The translations under genes and the position numbers were made by a program. 5,880 nucleotides of DNA. Source: an uncultured Bacteroidales bacterium (GTDB taxonomy: Bacteria > Bacteroidota > Bacteroidia > Bacteroidales > WCHB1-69). The notes under the pieces are model-generated. The model was given only the letters and a program-made list of their open reading frames with translations. It did not search any database and was not told the origin of the DNA. Location: positions 1 through 5,880 of the forward strand of contig CALAVA010000311.1 of NCBI GenBank assembly GCA_937892025.1. The letters are read 5' to 3'. This document shows, piece after piece, positions 5,723 to 5,880 of this stretch; position 1 is the stretch's first letter; each line of letters opens with the position of its first letter.

Positions 5723-5880
5723 TTACTAACGAACCTAATCTGCTTGAAGTTATCAGAAAAGCAGGCATGAACGTTCCTACATTCTGCTACCGTCCTGACT
5801 TGACATCATTCGGTGCTTGCAGAATGTGTGTTGTAGAAGTTGAGTATCCTAACGGAAGAAAAATGATTAACTCATCTTGT
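5710..5880 (+). CDS. [2Fe-2S] N-terminal domain of a NuoG / NADH-dependent [FeFe]-hydrogenase type protein, partial
   Basis: The last 57 codons read KEVEFTNEPNLLEVIRKAGM, then NVPTFCYRPDLTSFGACRMC, then VVEVEYPNGRKMINSSC at the window edge. This is the plant-type ferredoxin fold that opens NuoG (complex I subunit G), HndD/HydA-type hydrogenase subunits and some formate dehydrogenases. Four cysteines are visible: codons at 5785, 5818, 5827 and 5878, spacing C-x10-C-x2-C-x16-C, all the ligands of one [2Fe-2S] cluster. The last gap is usually about 13, so a short loop insertion (YPNGR) is present. The domain's role would be electron transfer between NADH-linked flavin and further clusters. The catalytic part lies beyond the window, so hydrogenase, NuoG and formate dehydrogenase cannot be separated. 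The usual first beta strand (an I-N-G-K type stretch) is missing at the left, in line with a junction there. Confidence 0.75.

Noticed and set aside
1..5880. CRISPR arrays, tRNA or rRNA genes, insertion-sequence ends, long direct or inverted repeats
   Set aside because: Looked for by eye on both strands and none seen.

Overview
The window looks like a chimeric assembly. Its core, about 207-5309, is one coherent block from a Bacteroidetes (Bacteroidales-like) bacterium, flanked by short pieces that do not belong to it. Evidence for Bacteroidetes: AT-rich coding with no Shine-Dalgarno before the well-placed starts, a TAnnTTTG-type promoter element before the TonB-family gene, TonB and HTH proteins of the Bacteroidetes type, and a tight mrdA-rodA pair. 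No complete undescribed system is visible; the genes that can be recognised are ordinary families, and the oddities lie at the junctions.

Layout. (1) 1-206, minus strand: the first 51 codons of a HpaII-family restriction endonuclease, overlapping by ATGA the last codons of what is probably its C5-cytosine methyltransferase. The methyltransferase frame breaks at about 206. (2) 207-695, plus strand: a Cro/CI-type helix-turn-helix protein whose natural start is lost to a break or one-base frameshift in an A5 run at 236-240. (3) 730-1520: a Bacteroidetes promoter, a TonB-family energy transducer (true start 781), and a strong intrinsic terminator. (4) 1538-5309: a tight three-gene unit of polyprenyl diphosphate synthase, PBP2 (mrdA) and RodA (rodA), with gaps of 4 and 0 bases. 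RodA breaks off at about codon 325. (5) About 5310-5709: the inside of an unrecognised, very AT-rich, hydrophilic protein. (6) About 5710-5880: the N-terminal [2Fe-2S] domain of a NuoG or NADH-dependent [FeFe]-hydrogenase type protein, open at the right edge and in frame with the piece before it.

How the genes work together. The isoprenyl synthase makes prenyl diphosphates, which can feed undecaprenyl phosphate, the lipid carrier of peptidoglycan precursors. RodA polymerises lipid II into glycan strands and PBP2 cross-links them. The operon therefore plausibly joins carrier-lipid supply to the elongation machinery. The TonB protein is insulated by its terminator and belongs to outer-membrane transport.

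I infer at least three artificial or recombinational joins (about 206, 5310 and 5710), because three or four unrelated gene fragments meet mid-gene without repeats, tRNA or transposase genes that would explain it.
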